A stretch of 33,055 bases of DNA from Alphaproteobacteria bacterium (GTDB lineage: Bacteria > Pseudomonadota > Alphaproteobacteria > Rhizobiales > Aestuariivirgaceae), in contig JAHEFB010000006.1 of assembly GCA_024640405.1 (NCBI GenBank), forward strand, positions 85,860-118,914, in the 5' to 3' direction. Position numbers and translations under genes: made by a program. Below are positions 1-6,415 of this stretch, one piece after another. The first letter of the stretch is position 1; the number at the start of each line of letters is the position of its first letter. The notes under the pieces were generated by a model. The model saw nothing but the letters and a program-made list of their open reading frames with translations, had not been told where the DNA came from and did no database searches.

Positions 1-207
1 CGCCGGGATTGGTTTTATTCCGCTCACGCCAGCAGCCTTACGGCTGCGCTCCGCTGGGGCGCACTTCGTGCGGCGGCCAGTCGGCCTTGCCTCAGCGCTG
101 CGCGCCGGGATTGGTTTTATTCCGCTCACGCCAGCAGCCTTACGGCTGCGCTCCGCTGGGGCGCACTTCGTGCGGCGGCCAGTCGGCCTTGCCTCAGCGC
201 TGCGCGC
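1..207. repeat. 102-bp tandem duplication of a palindrome-rich extragenic unit
   Basis: Two near-perfect copies with a period of 102 bp (1-102 and 103-204, identity running to about 207). The left copy starts at the window edge, so more copies may lie outside. Each unit contains two hairpins: GCAGCC-TTAC-GGCTGC (32-47, again at 134-149) and CGCAC-TTC-GTGCG (60-72, again at 162-174). The period is a multiple of three, so frames stay open across both copies. This does not look like selection for coding, because overlapping frames are open equally and no ribosome binding site is seen. It is best read as an extragenic palindromic repeat cluster. Confidence 0.85.
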
Positions 208-277
208 TTCGGTAGAGGAAATTATCACTACTGTTGTTGGGGGTCAGAGAACGGCGCGAAGCACGAAGTGCTGAGTA

Positions 278-361
278 AAGCTGTTCGACCAGCAAAAAGA
301 ACGGCCCGCCGCAGGCGGATAAGCTGTTCGATCAGCAAAAAACGACCCGCCGCAGGCGCGT
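278..361. repeat. 43-bp imperfect direct repeat
   Basis: Two copies of a unit beginning AAGCTGTTCGA and ending CCGCCGCAGGCG, at 278-320 and 321-361, differ by a few substitutions and a 1-2 base indel. Just upstream is a small palindrome AGCAC-GAA-GTGCT (260-272). Together with the 102-bp repeat this makes the first 360 bases an almost purely repetitive extragenic segment. Function unknown. Confidence 0.75.
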
Positions 362-384
362 AAGTATCTGAAATATTTCAAACA

Positions 385-425
385 TCATCACAACTTCTCA
401 CGTTCCGATCACCGAGTTGTGATGA
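385..425. promoter_or_regulatory. 11-bp inverted repeat upstream of the polyglycine-protein gene
   Basis: The arms TCATCACAACT (385-395) and AGTTGTGATGA (415-425) are perfectly complementary and separated by 19 bases. No T-run follows, so it is more operator-like or cruciform-like than a terminator. It lies about 160 bases before the next start codon at 583. Nothing else is recognised in the gene-free stretch 208-582 except the 43-bp repeat and a good ribosome binding site just before 583. Confidence 0.5.
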
Positions 426-582
426 ATCACACATCGCCCGCTTTTTGCTTCGCCTAAGTCACCTTCAACAACAGCGGTGTGACGCACGCCTATACCTAAA
501 GAGCCTCCAGCTCACGATTTGATGTTCATACCGCGTGACTCAACAGGCCCCACAGCGGCCCTGAAAAAAAGGAAACGAAAAG

Positions 583-1059
583 ATGAGCAACAAACTTGTT
601 ACGGCAGCATTGTCTCTGGCCCTTCTCACGGCCCTGGCACCTGCATCTCAAGCCGGCCCGTTTAACGGCGCAGGCAACCTTGCACCCGGCGGTGGCGGCG
701 GTGGCGGCGGCGGTGGTGGAATTCCACCCGGACCCGGCGGATTCGCACCCGGTGGTGGCGGTGGCGGCGGCGGTGGCGGCGGCGGCGGTGGCGGTGGAAA
801 CTGGGGCGGCGGCTGGGGCGGCTGGGGCGGCGGCGGTTTCGGCATCGTTATCAACCCGCGCCCGCATCGCTATTACGATGACGATCGTATCTCCTGCCGC
901 ACGGGCAAACGCATTGTTCGCAGATCAGGTTACCACCGGGTTCGCACCATTGAATGCCAGGGCGGAACCTACACCTACAAAGGTAAGCGCGGGTCGCGGG
1001 TTTATCGTTTGAGTGTGGACTCTGTTGATGGTGTTATCGTTCGCCGCCGCAGGCTGTAA
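583..1059 (+). CDS. secreted polyglycine-tract protein with a basic C-terminal domain
   Basis: A 158-residue exported protein of unknown function. Residues 1-24 form a clear signal peptide (Lys4, hydrophobic core, cleavage near ASQA/G). Two uninterrupted glycine runs follow, at about 36-46 and 57-72, each preceded by an APGG phrase, and then a WGGG-rich stretch to about residue 85. The C-terminal ~70 residues are basic, with two cysteines (105 and 125) that could form a disulfide in the periplasm, and end in RRRRL. A good ribosome binding site (AAGGAAACG) precedes ATG 583. Glycine runs encoded by GGTGGCGGC-type repeats are prone to length variation. The C-terminal part resembles small secreted proteins annotated only as hypothetical. 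The proline-rich and alanine-rich frames opposite it are shadows of the repeat. Confidence 0.85.
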   Translation: MSNKLVTAALSLALLTALAPASQAGPFNGAGNLAPGGGGGGGGGGGIPPGPGGFAPGGGGGGGGGGGGGGGGNWGGGWGGWGGGGFGIVINPRPHRYYDDDRISCRTGKRIVRRSGYHRVRTIECQGGTYTYKGKRGSRVYRLSVDSVDGVIVRRRRL

Positions 1060-1065
1060 CCGACA

Positions 1066-1083
1066 TTCCGGTTAACACCGGAA
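1066..1083 (+). terminator. short hairpin after the polyglycine-protein gene
   Basis: TTCCGGT-TAAC-ACCGGAA begins seven bases after the stop codon: a perfect 7-bp stem with a 4-base loop. There is no T-tail, so it may protect the 3' end or terminate only weakly. The remaining bases to 1259 contain no gene; an imperfect inverted repeat TTGAT...ATCAA (1214-1230, 7-base spacer) lies just before the next gene. Confidence 0.4.
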
Positions 1084-1259
1084 ACTCACAATATGGCACT
1101 TCCGGTCGAATTTGGCCGGGGGTGCCTGCTGTTGTTCAACCAGGTTCCGGCAAGTCGGAGTATACTGAGATGTGAAGATTGGACCGCTGGTTGAACTTCT
1201 CGTCGATTCTGATTTGATGCCAGCAATCAATATGTGAATTGCGTTCGATAGGAAAAACC

Positions 1260-2075
1260 ATGCCTCACCACATTCTCCGGGCTGCTATTGCCTTGATCGT
1301 CATGTCGGGTCTTTGGCTCGGGCCGGCACTGGCGGCAACTCTGCCGGAACCTGCCCAACTCAAGGCGCGCATCGGGTTGGCGCCAGTGCCGGTTGAAGTC
1401 TATGAACCGCATTTATCGACACAGCAGGGGCCGGTCAAACGCAGTTACCTGGCTTACCGGTTCGAGGTCATCGCCGACTTGGTATTTGGTCCGATGTGGC
1501 GGGATGGAGCAGACACCGTGGAGTTTCGGGCTCTGGACGGTTACGTTTCCCGCATCCCCATTGCTGATTTTTTGGCCCACAAAGCGTATCTGGCAGTCGG
1601 TTTGACTGATGACGGCCCATTTACGGTTGACAACCTCCGGCAAAACGAGACCGACGTCGCACTGGGGCCATACTATCTCATTTGGGAGAATATCGACGAT
1701 GCGGAAATCTTCAGCCGCGGACCATCCATCTGGCCCTACCAGGTGGCGGAAATACTGCGGGTCAATACGTCAGACGCGCCGCTTCGGCCGGCAGGGCTTG
1801 ACCCGGCGCTGGAGCCTGCTGTCGATCTTGCCAAGAAACATTGCCTCAATTGCCACAAGCTGAACGGTTTCGGTGGCAACAAGGCTCCAGGTGACCTTGC
1901 CGCACTTGCCCAGGCCCTGAACGATGAAACCTTTCGATCCCGGGTGCTTGAACCGCAGCTGGTTCAACCCAATACAACCATGCCGCCGCTGTCGCGTGAA
2001 CTTCCCGATCAAGAACGCGAGCGCATCCTGAAGCTGCTGCGGGCCTATCTTCTGAAAATGCCAGGCGAAGGTTGA
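1260..2075 (+). CDS. exported c-type cytochrome with an N-terminal domain resembling molybdopterin oxidoreductases
   Basis: A 271-residue periplasmic monohaem cytochrome c. ATG 1260 follows an AGGA ribosome binding site; an in-frame TTG 21 bases upstream is less likely. Residues 1-26 are a signal peptide ending ALAA. The haem site C195-L-N-C198-H199 lies in the C-terminal ~90 residues, and Met241 in TTMPPL is the probable axial ligand. The N-terminal ~150 residues contain DGY...IPIADFL and GPYYLIWE-like phrases reminiscent of sulfite-oxidase-fold domains, but no cofactor cysteine was identified. This suggests a domain that carries or docks the cytochrome rather than a catalytic one. The redox partner is unknown and no oxidase or dehydrogenase is adjacent. 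The haem call is secure; the N-terminal assignment is tentative. Confidence 0.8.
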   Translation: MPHHILRAAIALIVMSGLWLGPALAATLPEPAQLKARIGLAPVPVEVYEPHLSTQQGPVKRSYLAYRFEVIADLVFGPMWRDGADTVEFRALDGYVSRIPIADFLAHKAYLAVGLTDDGPFTVDNLRQNETDVALGPYYLIWENIDDAEIFSRGPSIWPYQVAEILRVNTSDAPLRPAGLDPALEPAVDLAKKHCLNCHKLNGFGGNKAPGDLAALAQALNDETFRSRVLEPQLVQPNTTMPPLSRELPDQERERILKLLRAYLLKMPGEG

Positions 2076-2097
2076 ATTGGACTTCAGGAACTGAGGT

Positions 2098-2125
2098 GAT
2101 TGCCATCGTAAAAACGATTGGCGAT
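2098..2125. terminator. hairpin between convergent genes
   Basis: ATCGT-AAAA-ACGAT (2105-2118) is a perfect 5-bp stem with a 4-base loop. It extends outward imperfectly through GATTGCC and GGCGATC. It sits in the 59-bp gap between the cytochrome gene and the convergent serine hydrolase gene, where a bidirectional terminator is expected. No strong T-tail is present. Confidence 0.4.
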
Positions 2126-2134
2126 CAACCCGGT

Positions 2135-3202
2135 TCAGCGCGGCAAAACGGCTGGAAGCGCGAAATCGGTGATGATCCTGACCGGCAACTTCCACGCGTC
2201 TGGCAGATTGTAGTTGCCGGCAAACACCACGACAGTGAGGCTATTGACGGGGCTGATCATCAGGCGCTGCCCACCATTGCCAAAACCGGCTACCCAATAG
2301 GGGGGCAATCCTTGCGGACCGAGCCACCAGAACAGTCCATAACGGATACCATCGGGCAATTTTGCATGCGGGGTGAACGACATCTTTAACCAGTCAGCGG
2401 GTACGATTTGCCTGCCCTGCCAGACACCTCCATCGAGAACCAGTTGACCAATTTTTGCCAGATCATGAATGTTCAGTCGCAACCCTGACGCAGTTGAGGG
2501 AACACCGTCGGTGCCTGCCACCCACTCAAACTGTTTGATTCCCAGAGGCGTGAACAGTTTCTTTTTGGCATAAACATCAATCGGAACCCCGGCGCCTCTG
2601 GAGATCAATTTACCGATCAGGGCGGTTGCACCGCCATTGTAGGTCCACCGGTCACCTGGTTCATCGACCATGGGGCGGTCGAGCGCAAAGCGATAGCGGT
2701 CGTTTGCCCTTTCCATGGCGATTTCGCTGTTGCGCGGATCAGAATAAGGCAGGTCTTCGTTCCACTCGGTTCCCATTTTCATCGACAGGGTATGGCGTAT
2801 GGTTATACTGGCGCGCTGCGGATCGCTGGCGAGATCGGCATATTCGGGAAACTGTTGTATCAGGTTTTCAACCAGGCCGGGCACGATGCCTTCAGCCAAT
2901 GCGATGCCATACAACAGGCTGGTGACACACTTTGTCACCGATCTGAGATCATGCAGGCGATCCTTGCTGTGTTCGATTTCCCCCAGCGGGGTGCCCCAGC
3001 GCTGATCGTCACCGGGGTAATAACGTTCGGCGAGAATAGTGCCTTTGTGAATAATGAGCACGCTGTGCAGGCCGGCCAGCTTGCCAGCCGCGAATGCCTT
3101 GTCGAGGCTTTCTTCCATCAGGCTGTCCTTTGCTATTCCAGGGGACATGAAGAACAAAACACATGCCACAAAACAGAAGAGAATATGAGGGGCCTGGCGC
3201 AT
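2135..3202 (-). CDS. exported serine hydrolase of the beta-lactamase (class C / CubicO) family
   Basis: A 355-residue protein with a signal peptide (residues 1 to about 24, ending PGIA/K) and a beta-lactamase fold. S88-V-T-K91 is the nucleophile motif SxxK, and Y188-N-G in WTYNGGAT is the position of the catalytic tyrosine. A Gly-rich GFGNGG segment near residue 310 is in the place of the third active-site motif. Family members are penicillin-binding-protein-like esterases, D-aminopeptidases or amide hydrolases; the substrate cannot be told from sequence. It is monocistronic, convergent with the cytochrome gene. It is more likely a periplasmic esterase or peptidase than a true beta-lactamase, because classical lactamase subclasses are not recognisable. 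Confidence 0.85.
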   Translation of the reverse strand: MRQAPHILFCFVACVLFFMSPGIAKDSLMEESLDKAFAAGKLAGLHSVLIIHKGTILAERYYPGDDQRWGTPLGEIEHSKDRLHDLRSVTKCVTSLLYGIALAEGIVPGLVENLIQQFPEYADLASDPQRASITIRHTLSMKMGTEWNEDLPYSDPRNSEIAMERANDRYRFALDRPMVDEPGDRWTYNGGATALIGKLISRGAGVPIDVYAKKKLFTPLGIKQFEWVAGTDGVPSTASGLRLNIHDLAKIGQLVLDGGVWQGRQIVPADWLKMSFTPHAKLPDGIRYGLFWWLGPQGLPPYWVAGFGNGGQRLMISPVNSLTVVVFAGNYNLPDAWKLPVRIITDFALPAVLPR

Positions 3203-3352
3203 GATATCGATCCGGTAACCTATTGGCTTGAGGCGACCAAATACCTCAATTCTATCGCAAGTATGACAGTTGGCTGATGTCGCAATATCTGTATTTTACC
3301 TGAATCACTATGGTCGCGAACCAGTGTCATGGCCATGCACAACAGGCGGTCA

Positions 3353-3514
3353 CTACTGCGAAACACCGGCCAAAACATCTGCGATCACACTCATGACCTT
3401 AGCGCACTTGTCCGCATCAAGCGCATCAGCATGAGGATCGGCAAAGTGTGCTGAATCATTGTCGAAATACCTGCCGGAAGCGGTTGCGAATTCATCCGAC
3501 AACGCGGCGCGGCA
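3353..3514 (-). pseudogene. possible C-terminal remnant of a short-chain dehydrogenase-type gene
   Basis: Minus-strand reading between an in-frame TGA (3515-3517) and a TAG (3353-3355) gives 53 codons. They contain SDEFATASGRYFDND, then FADPHADALDADKC and an amphipathic helix to the end. This has the composition and hydrophilic-then-helical layout of a real protein tail, and from memory resembles the C-termini of some short-chain dehydrogenases. The upstream frame is broken by the TGA and no catalytic or nucleotide-binding part is present, nor a start codon. I read it as the decayed end of a deleted gene. The rest of the gap 3203-3711 shows no other gene. Confidence 0.35.
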
Positions 3515-3711
3515 TCAAATCGGTTTACCCGGCTCCAGCATGTCTTGCAAAAGTGTGAGCGGTTTTGCGGACGAGGGCATGCGGCAATAATGTCCGGAGC
3601 GCGGTTTTTGATATAATCAAAAACCTGTTTCGCTCCAGGCGCAAAGTGAAGCGCGATGTGGGGCATCGGGCAGACTTTGCAACAACGCCGATAGACCGAT
3701 TTGATCCACAA

Positions 3712-3760
3712 GATCAGGATGTTTTTTGGTTAAAATAACCAAAAAACAATAAACCTGATC
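3712..3760. repeat. bipartite AT-rich hairpin (first of three)
   Basis: The inner stem GTTTTTTGGTTA (3721-3732) / TAACCAAAAAAC (3736-3747) is a perfect 12 bp with a 3-base loop. The outer stem GATCAGG (3712-3718) / CCTGATC (3754-3760) is a perfect 7 bp. The two are separated by small asymmetric internal loops. The T-run on one strand and the A-run on the other could act as a terminator in either direction, but no live gene ends here on the plus strand. Confidence 0.7.
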
Positions 3761-3772
3761 GCATGCAAAGTG

Positions 3773-3814
3773 GTAGAGCAACTTAATGGGTTCCTTGAAC
3801 CCTTGTCGCTCTAC
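3773..3814. repeat. second hairpin of the structured gap
   Basis: The outer stem GTAGAGC (3773-3779) / GCTCTAC (3808-3814) encloses an inner stem GGGTTC (3788-3793) / GAACCC (3797-3802). Both are perfect. It begins 12 bases after the first hairpin and ends three bases before the third. Confidence 0.65.
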
Positions 3815-3817
3815 AGG

Positions 3818-3912
3818 CCGGTTTTCTGGGCCCGCTGGACGGCGTTGCGGCTTCCTTGTGGTCAACCAGACCACGGGGAAAACGCGCCTCGCCAGCGAAC
3901 ACAGAAAACCGG
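3818..3912. repeat. 95-bp nested inverted repeat (third structured element)
   Basis: Nested complementary arms close one long cruciform: CCGGTTTTCT (3818-3827) / AGAAAACCGG (3903-3912); CGCTGG (3833-3838) / CCAGCG (3892-3897); and GTGGTC (3858-3863) / GACCAC (3869-3874) at the tip. GGCGTT (3841) nearly pairs with AACGCGCC (3881). It ends about 40 bases from the stop codon of the RCC1-repeat gene. It could be a non-autonomous mobile repeat (MITE/REP type) or a structured RNA; terminal duplication was not evident. Confidence 0.65.
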
Positions 3913-3953
3913 TCAGATTCTATCCGGGCTAGGTGTGGAGCCTCAACAGGTTG

Positions 3954-4949
3954 TCAGTTCAGCGAAAGCAAGCGGGGCTTTTCACCCCGATCCCATTGCC
4001 AGAGCCTGCCGTCCTGCGTCAGTGCGACGGACGTCGATGATCCGGCGGCCACGGCAGTTACTCCGGTCATGACCGCAGCCGGTTCGGGGCCGTATTCACT
4101 GCCCCAGGCGAGGAGGGTGCCGTCCTGCCGGATGGCGAGACTATGTGATGACCCTGTCGCAATGGCCGATGCTTGCGACGTTATCCTGCTCCATCGTATT
4201 GCCTTGTCACCCAGGCCGTGCCTGCCGACCGGGCCATAGATATTACCCCCGGTGCCCATGACATCACCGTCTTGCGTCAACATGATCGCGTGCCCGGTAT
4301 GTGCGGTGATTTTTACGGCGCGCGTGGCGGTTTGAATGAATGTTCTGCTCGACTTGAGCTTGCCATCGCCGTACTGGCCACGATGCGCCTTGCCCTTGAC
4401 GTACAGTCCGCCGGCCCTGGTTATGTAGTAGTTGGCGCCGTCACCAACTGCTGCCGAGACCACATCGTGCGCGATTTTCACAGACTCCTTCGAGGATTTG
4501 TCGATCCACCATAACGTGTCGTCCGGTTTGATCGCCAGCACGCCCCTGCGCCCGGCCGCAAACCGTGACACGCCTGTCATCACAGTCTCTGGTTGGGCCG
4601 AAGGATTTCGAATGGTCAACAACTCTCCGGACCCGGTGAGCACATAATAGGCGTTGCGGCCAACGCCAACCTGAATCGCGTCTGTTGTCACCTGCTTCGG
4701 CTTGTCGTCTCCCTGCCATGCATACCCCACACCGTTGACAATCGCCATTTGCCGGTCGTAGTAGGCAGCGAGCAGGGGGGATGAACTGTCGGCTGAGGCC
4801 GGAGTTGCCGCAACTGCCGCCAGCATTGCTTTCACAAACAATTTGAAACCATGCACCGCCGAATTGGCGGCCATCCGTCCGCGATGCCTTTTCATGCCGG
4901 AGGTCAGGTGCGCAAGCTGTCCAGGGGCGGGTGCAACGGGTCGGTTCAT
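3954..4949 (-). CDS. secreted RCC1-repeat (beta-propeller) protein
   Basis: Up to 331 residues. RCC1-type repeats fill most of the chain. The clearest are GHAIMLTQDGDVMGTGGN, GSSHSLAIRQDGTLLAWG and GSSTSVALTQDGRLWQW in the C-terminal half, with more diverged units before them, including a GQYGDG turn. An export signal precedes them (hydrophobic LFVKAMLAAVAATPASA, cleavage near residue 53). A 53-residue leader is long, so starts at Met19 (4895) or Met26 (4874) are quite possible; none has a strong ribosome binding site. RCC1 propellers are protein-interaction scaffolds; in bacteria exported members are usually uncharacterised. The partner is unknown. It diverges from the small anchored-protein gene at 5034, and if the 4949 start is right the two genes share an ~84-bp promoter region. 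Confidence 0.75.
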   Translation of the reverse strand: MNRPVAPAPGQLAHLTSGMKRHRGRMAANSAVHGFKLFVKAMLAAVAATPASADSSSPLLAAYYDRQMAIVNGVGYAWQGDDKPKQVTTDAIQVGVGRNAYYVLTGSGELLTIRNPSAQPETVMTGVSRFAAGRRGVLAIKPDDTLWWIDKSSKESVKIAHDVVSAAVGDGANYYITRAGGLYVKGKAHRGQYGDGKLKSSRTFIQTATRAVKITAHTGHAIMLTQDGDVMGTGGNIYGPVGRHGLGDKAIRWSRITSQASAIATGSSHSLAIRQDGTLLAWGSEYGPEPAAVMTGVTAVAAGSSTSVALTQDGRLWQWDRGEKPRLLSLN

Positions 4950-5033
4950 CTGAAAATGGTCTTTCGTTTGATCGCGGGTCGTTCCATTTCTATCTACAAG
5001 GGTAGAGATTGTAATCGAAAGCCTTTCCTGCGC

Positions 5034-5555
5034 ATGACCAAAATCAGAAGCCGATTTTTTTACGTGCTGGTTGCGATGGCAGCGGTTCTGATGTCTGTTT
5101 CACTTTGGTTCTCTTATGCGTCACCGCCTCAATTCGATGGCCTTGAGATGGCATTTCAAAAGGGTTTATCAAGGAGTAAAAATCCGGGATGTATAAGGCC
5201 CGGTCAAAAAACCGGAATTTCCTATCCGATGCTTGCACCAAATTGCAAATTTACCCAACCGGTGCTTCGTGAAATTTTTAACCCGGCAGAAGCTGTCAGC
5301 CATGCGGTTGCGGACTTAAGAGGTGGAGCCTTTCGCTTCATTGGCAGAACCCATGGATCGCAATCAGGTATTGTTATTCCCGGATTTGAGTGTGCTACCG
5401 CGAAATTGCAGAATTCACTTCATGGCAGTGCGTGTCTGATACTGATGCCACCGTGGTGTAAGGGCAAAGATCTAGCCGAGTTAGACACCTATGCCAGAAC
5501 TTATAACATGACGGCAATCGGCAAATCAGATCAGAGTTCTTCGACGTGCAAATGA
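5034..5555 (+). CDS. small membrane-anchored or exported protein, unknown function
   Basis: About 173 residues if translation starts at ATG 5034 (MTKIRSRFF). This start places a basic N-terminus directly before a hydrophobic segment (YVLVAMAAVLMSVSLWFSYA), typical of a signal anchor. The frame is open further upstream (to 4851), but that extension overlaps the divergent gene and has no membrane or domain character. The rest contains several cysteines (CIRPG, APNCKF, FECAT, SACLI, PPWCKG) that could form disulfides outside the cytoplasm. I recognise no family. No clear ribosome binding site was found. It is convergent with the ureohydrolase-fold gene. Confidence 0.55.
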   Translation: MTKIRSRFFYVLVAMAAVLMSVSLWFSYASPPQFDGLEMAFQKGLSRSKNPGCIRPGQKTGISYPMLAPNCKFTQPVLREIFNPAEAVSHAVADLRGGAFRFIGRTHGSQSGIVIPGFECATAKLQNSLHGSACLILMPPWCKGKDLAELDTYARTYNMTAIGKSDQSSSTCK

Positions 5556-5578
5556 GTGGATTTGCGCCCATGCGCGGG

Positions 5579-6352
5579 TCAGGTTTCACCCTGTAACCCT
5601 TGCATGGCATGGTTGACCGCCTTGAGGGTCCGGCCATCCTCATCCTTGCCGGCGTCCCATGCCGCTGTGGTGGAAACTGCCACCACGTGGCCCGTCGCCA
5701 TCAGCATTGCCAGCACTTGCCGCATGTCCTCTGCTGACGGTCCGCCTGCTGCTGCATAGAGAAATGCAGGCGCCTCGGTTGCATCAATGATGTCGCTGTC
5801 GAAGTGTACGTAAAGCGGGCCCCCGGGCAGGGTGTTCGCGTCGAGATCAACCAGGTTCTTGATGAAACCGATCCCCGATGCCTCCACCAGGTCCCGCTCG
5901 CCGGGGTCGAGGTCCCGTCCGTCACTCAGGACCACCCGGTCATCGGCAATCGGTGCAAGATCCACCGCCTGCATCATGCGTTGATCACCGCGCCCTGTGA
6001 GCATGGCAAGTGGCATGCCGCCGAGAAATCCGGATGGCGAGGTTTCCCAGGTGTTGAAATCGCCATGTGAATCAAGCCAGATCAGGGCAGGGCGCCGACC
6101 GCTGCGCTGCAGCCCCGCCATCATCGGAATTGTCTGACAGCAATCGCCCAGAATTGCGAACGGTCTGTCACCTCTGGCTACAACGTCAGCAACGATGCTG
6201 GCCAGTTGCTGATGGATGGGCGCCAGGCTTTCCGTCTGATCGCCCTTGCCCGGTTGTGCCGTGATGACAATGTCATCGGCTTGCTCCAGCAACGTCACCG
6301 CCTTGGCGCTGCGGTCCAGAAACATCGGCGAGGCAATACGAACATCTTTCAT
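5579..6352 (-). CDS. ureohydrolase (arginase/agmatinase) superfamily protein with an altered metal site
   Basis: A 257-residue cytoplasmic protein with the ureohydrolase layout: G69-D-C-C72 in place of the usual GGDH, then D94-S-H96-G-D98-F-N100 (DxHxDxN-like) and D185-S-D187-I-I-D190 (DxDxxD). Canonical members use two manganese ions to hydrolyse guanidino or formimino groups to urea or formamide. Here the first metal-binding histidine is cysteine, so the metal content and chemistry may differ; proteins with GDCC seem to form a distinct arginase-like subgroup (family memory). It lies 63 bp downstream of the enolase-superfamily gene on the same strand, probably co-transcribed. Arginase itself is unlikely. 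The substrate is unknown. Confidence 0.8.
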   Translation of the reverse strand: MKDVRIASPMFLDRSAKAVTLLEQADDIVITAQPGKGDQTESLAPIHQQLASIVADVVARGDRPFAILGDCCQTIPMMAGLQRSGRRPALIWLDSHGDFNTWETSPSGFLGGMPLAMLTGRGDQRMMQAVDLAPIADDRVVLSDGRDLDPGERDLVEASGIGFIKNLVDLDANTLPGGPLYVHFDSDIIDATEAPAFLYAAAGGPSAEDMRQVLAMLMATGHVVAVSTTAAWDAGKDEDGRTLKAVNHAMQGLQGET

Positions 6353-6415
6353 TCTACCCTCCTTCGGCGGGGCGATACGATATTGACCACGGTGGGCGTC
6401 ATGGGCAGCCTGTCT

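Noticed and set aside
9..274. Open frames across the 102-bp duplication (68 codons each)
   Set aside because: Several overlapping frames are open because the unit is a multiple of three and lacks stops; no ribosome binding site or protein-like composition.
526..867. Alanine-rich and proline-rich frames opposite the polyglycine gene
   Set aside because: They are the mechanical reverse reading of GGTGGCGGC repeats.
1214..1230. FNR-like TTGAT...ATCAA before the cytochrome gene
   Set aside because: The spacer is seven bases, not four, so it does not fit the FNR/FixK consensus.
3391..3711. 106-codon minus-strand frame in the gap before the RCC1 gene
   Set aside because: The protein-like signal here is in another frame (3353-3514); this one has random composition and no ribosome binding site.
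3773..3814. tRNA-like gene, suggested by a GGTTC-containing arm
   Set aside because: No acceptor/anticodon architecture or correct arm spacing; it is a simple two-stem hairpin.
4851..5033. N-terminal extension of the small anchored protein
   Set aside because: It overlaps the divergent gene's 5' end and lacks protein-like features; the signal-anchor at 5034 is a better start.
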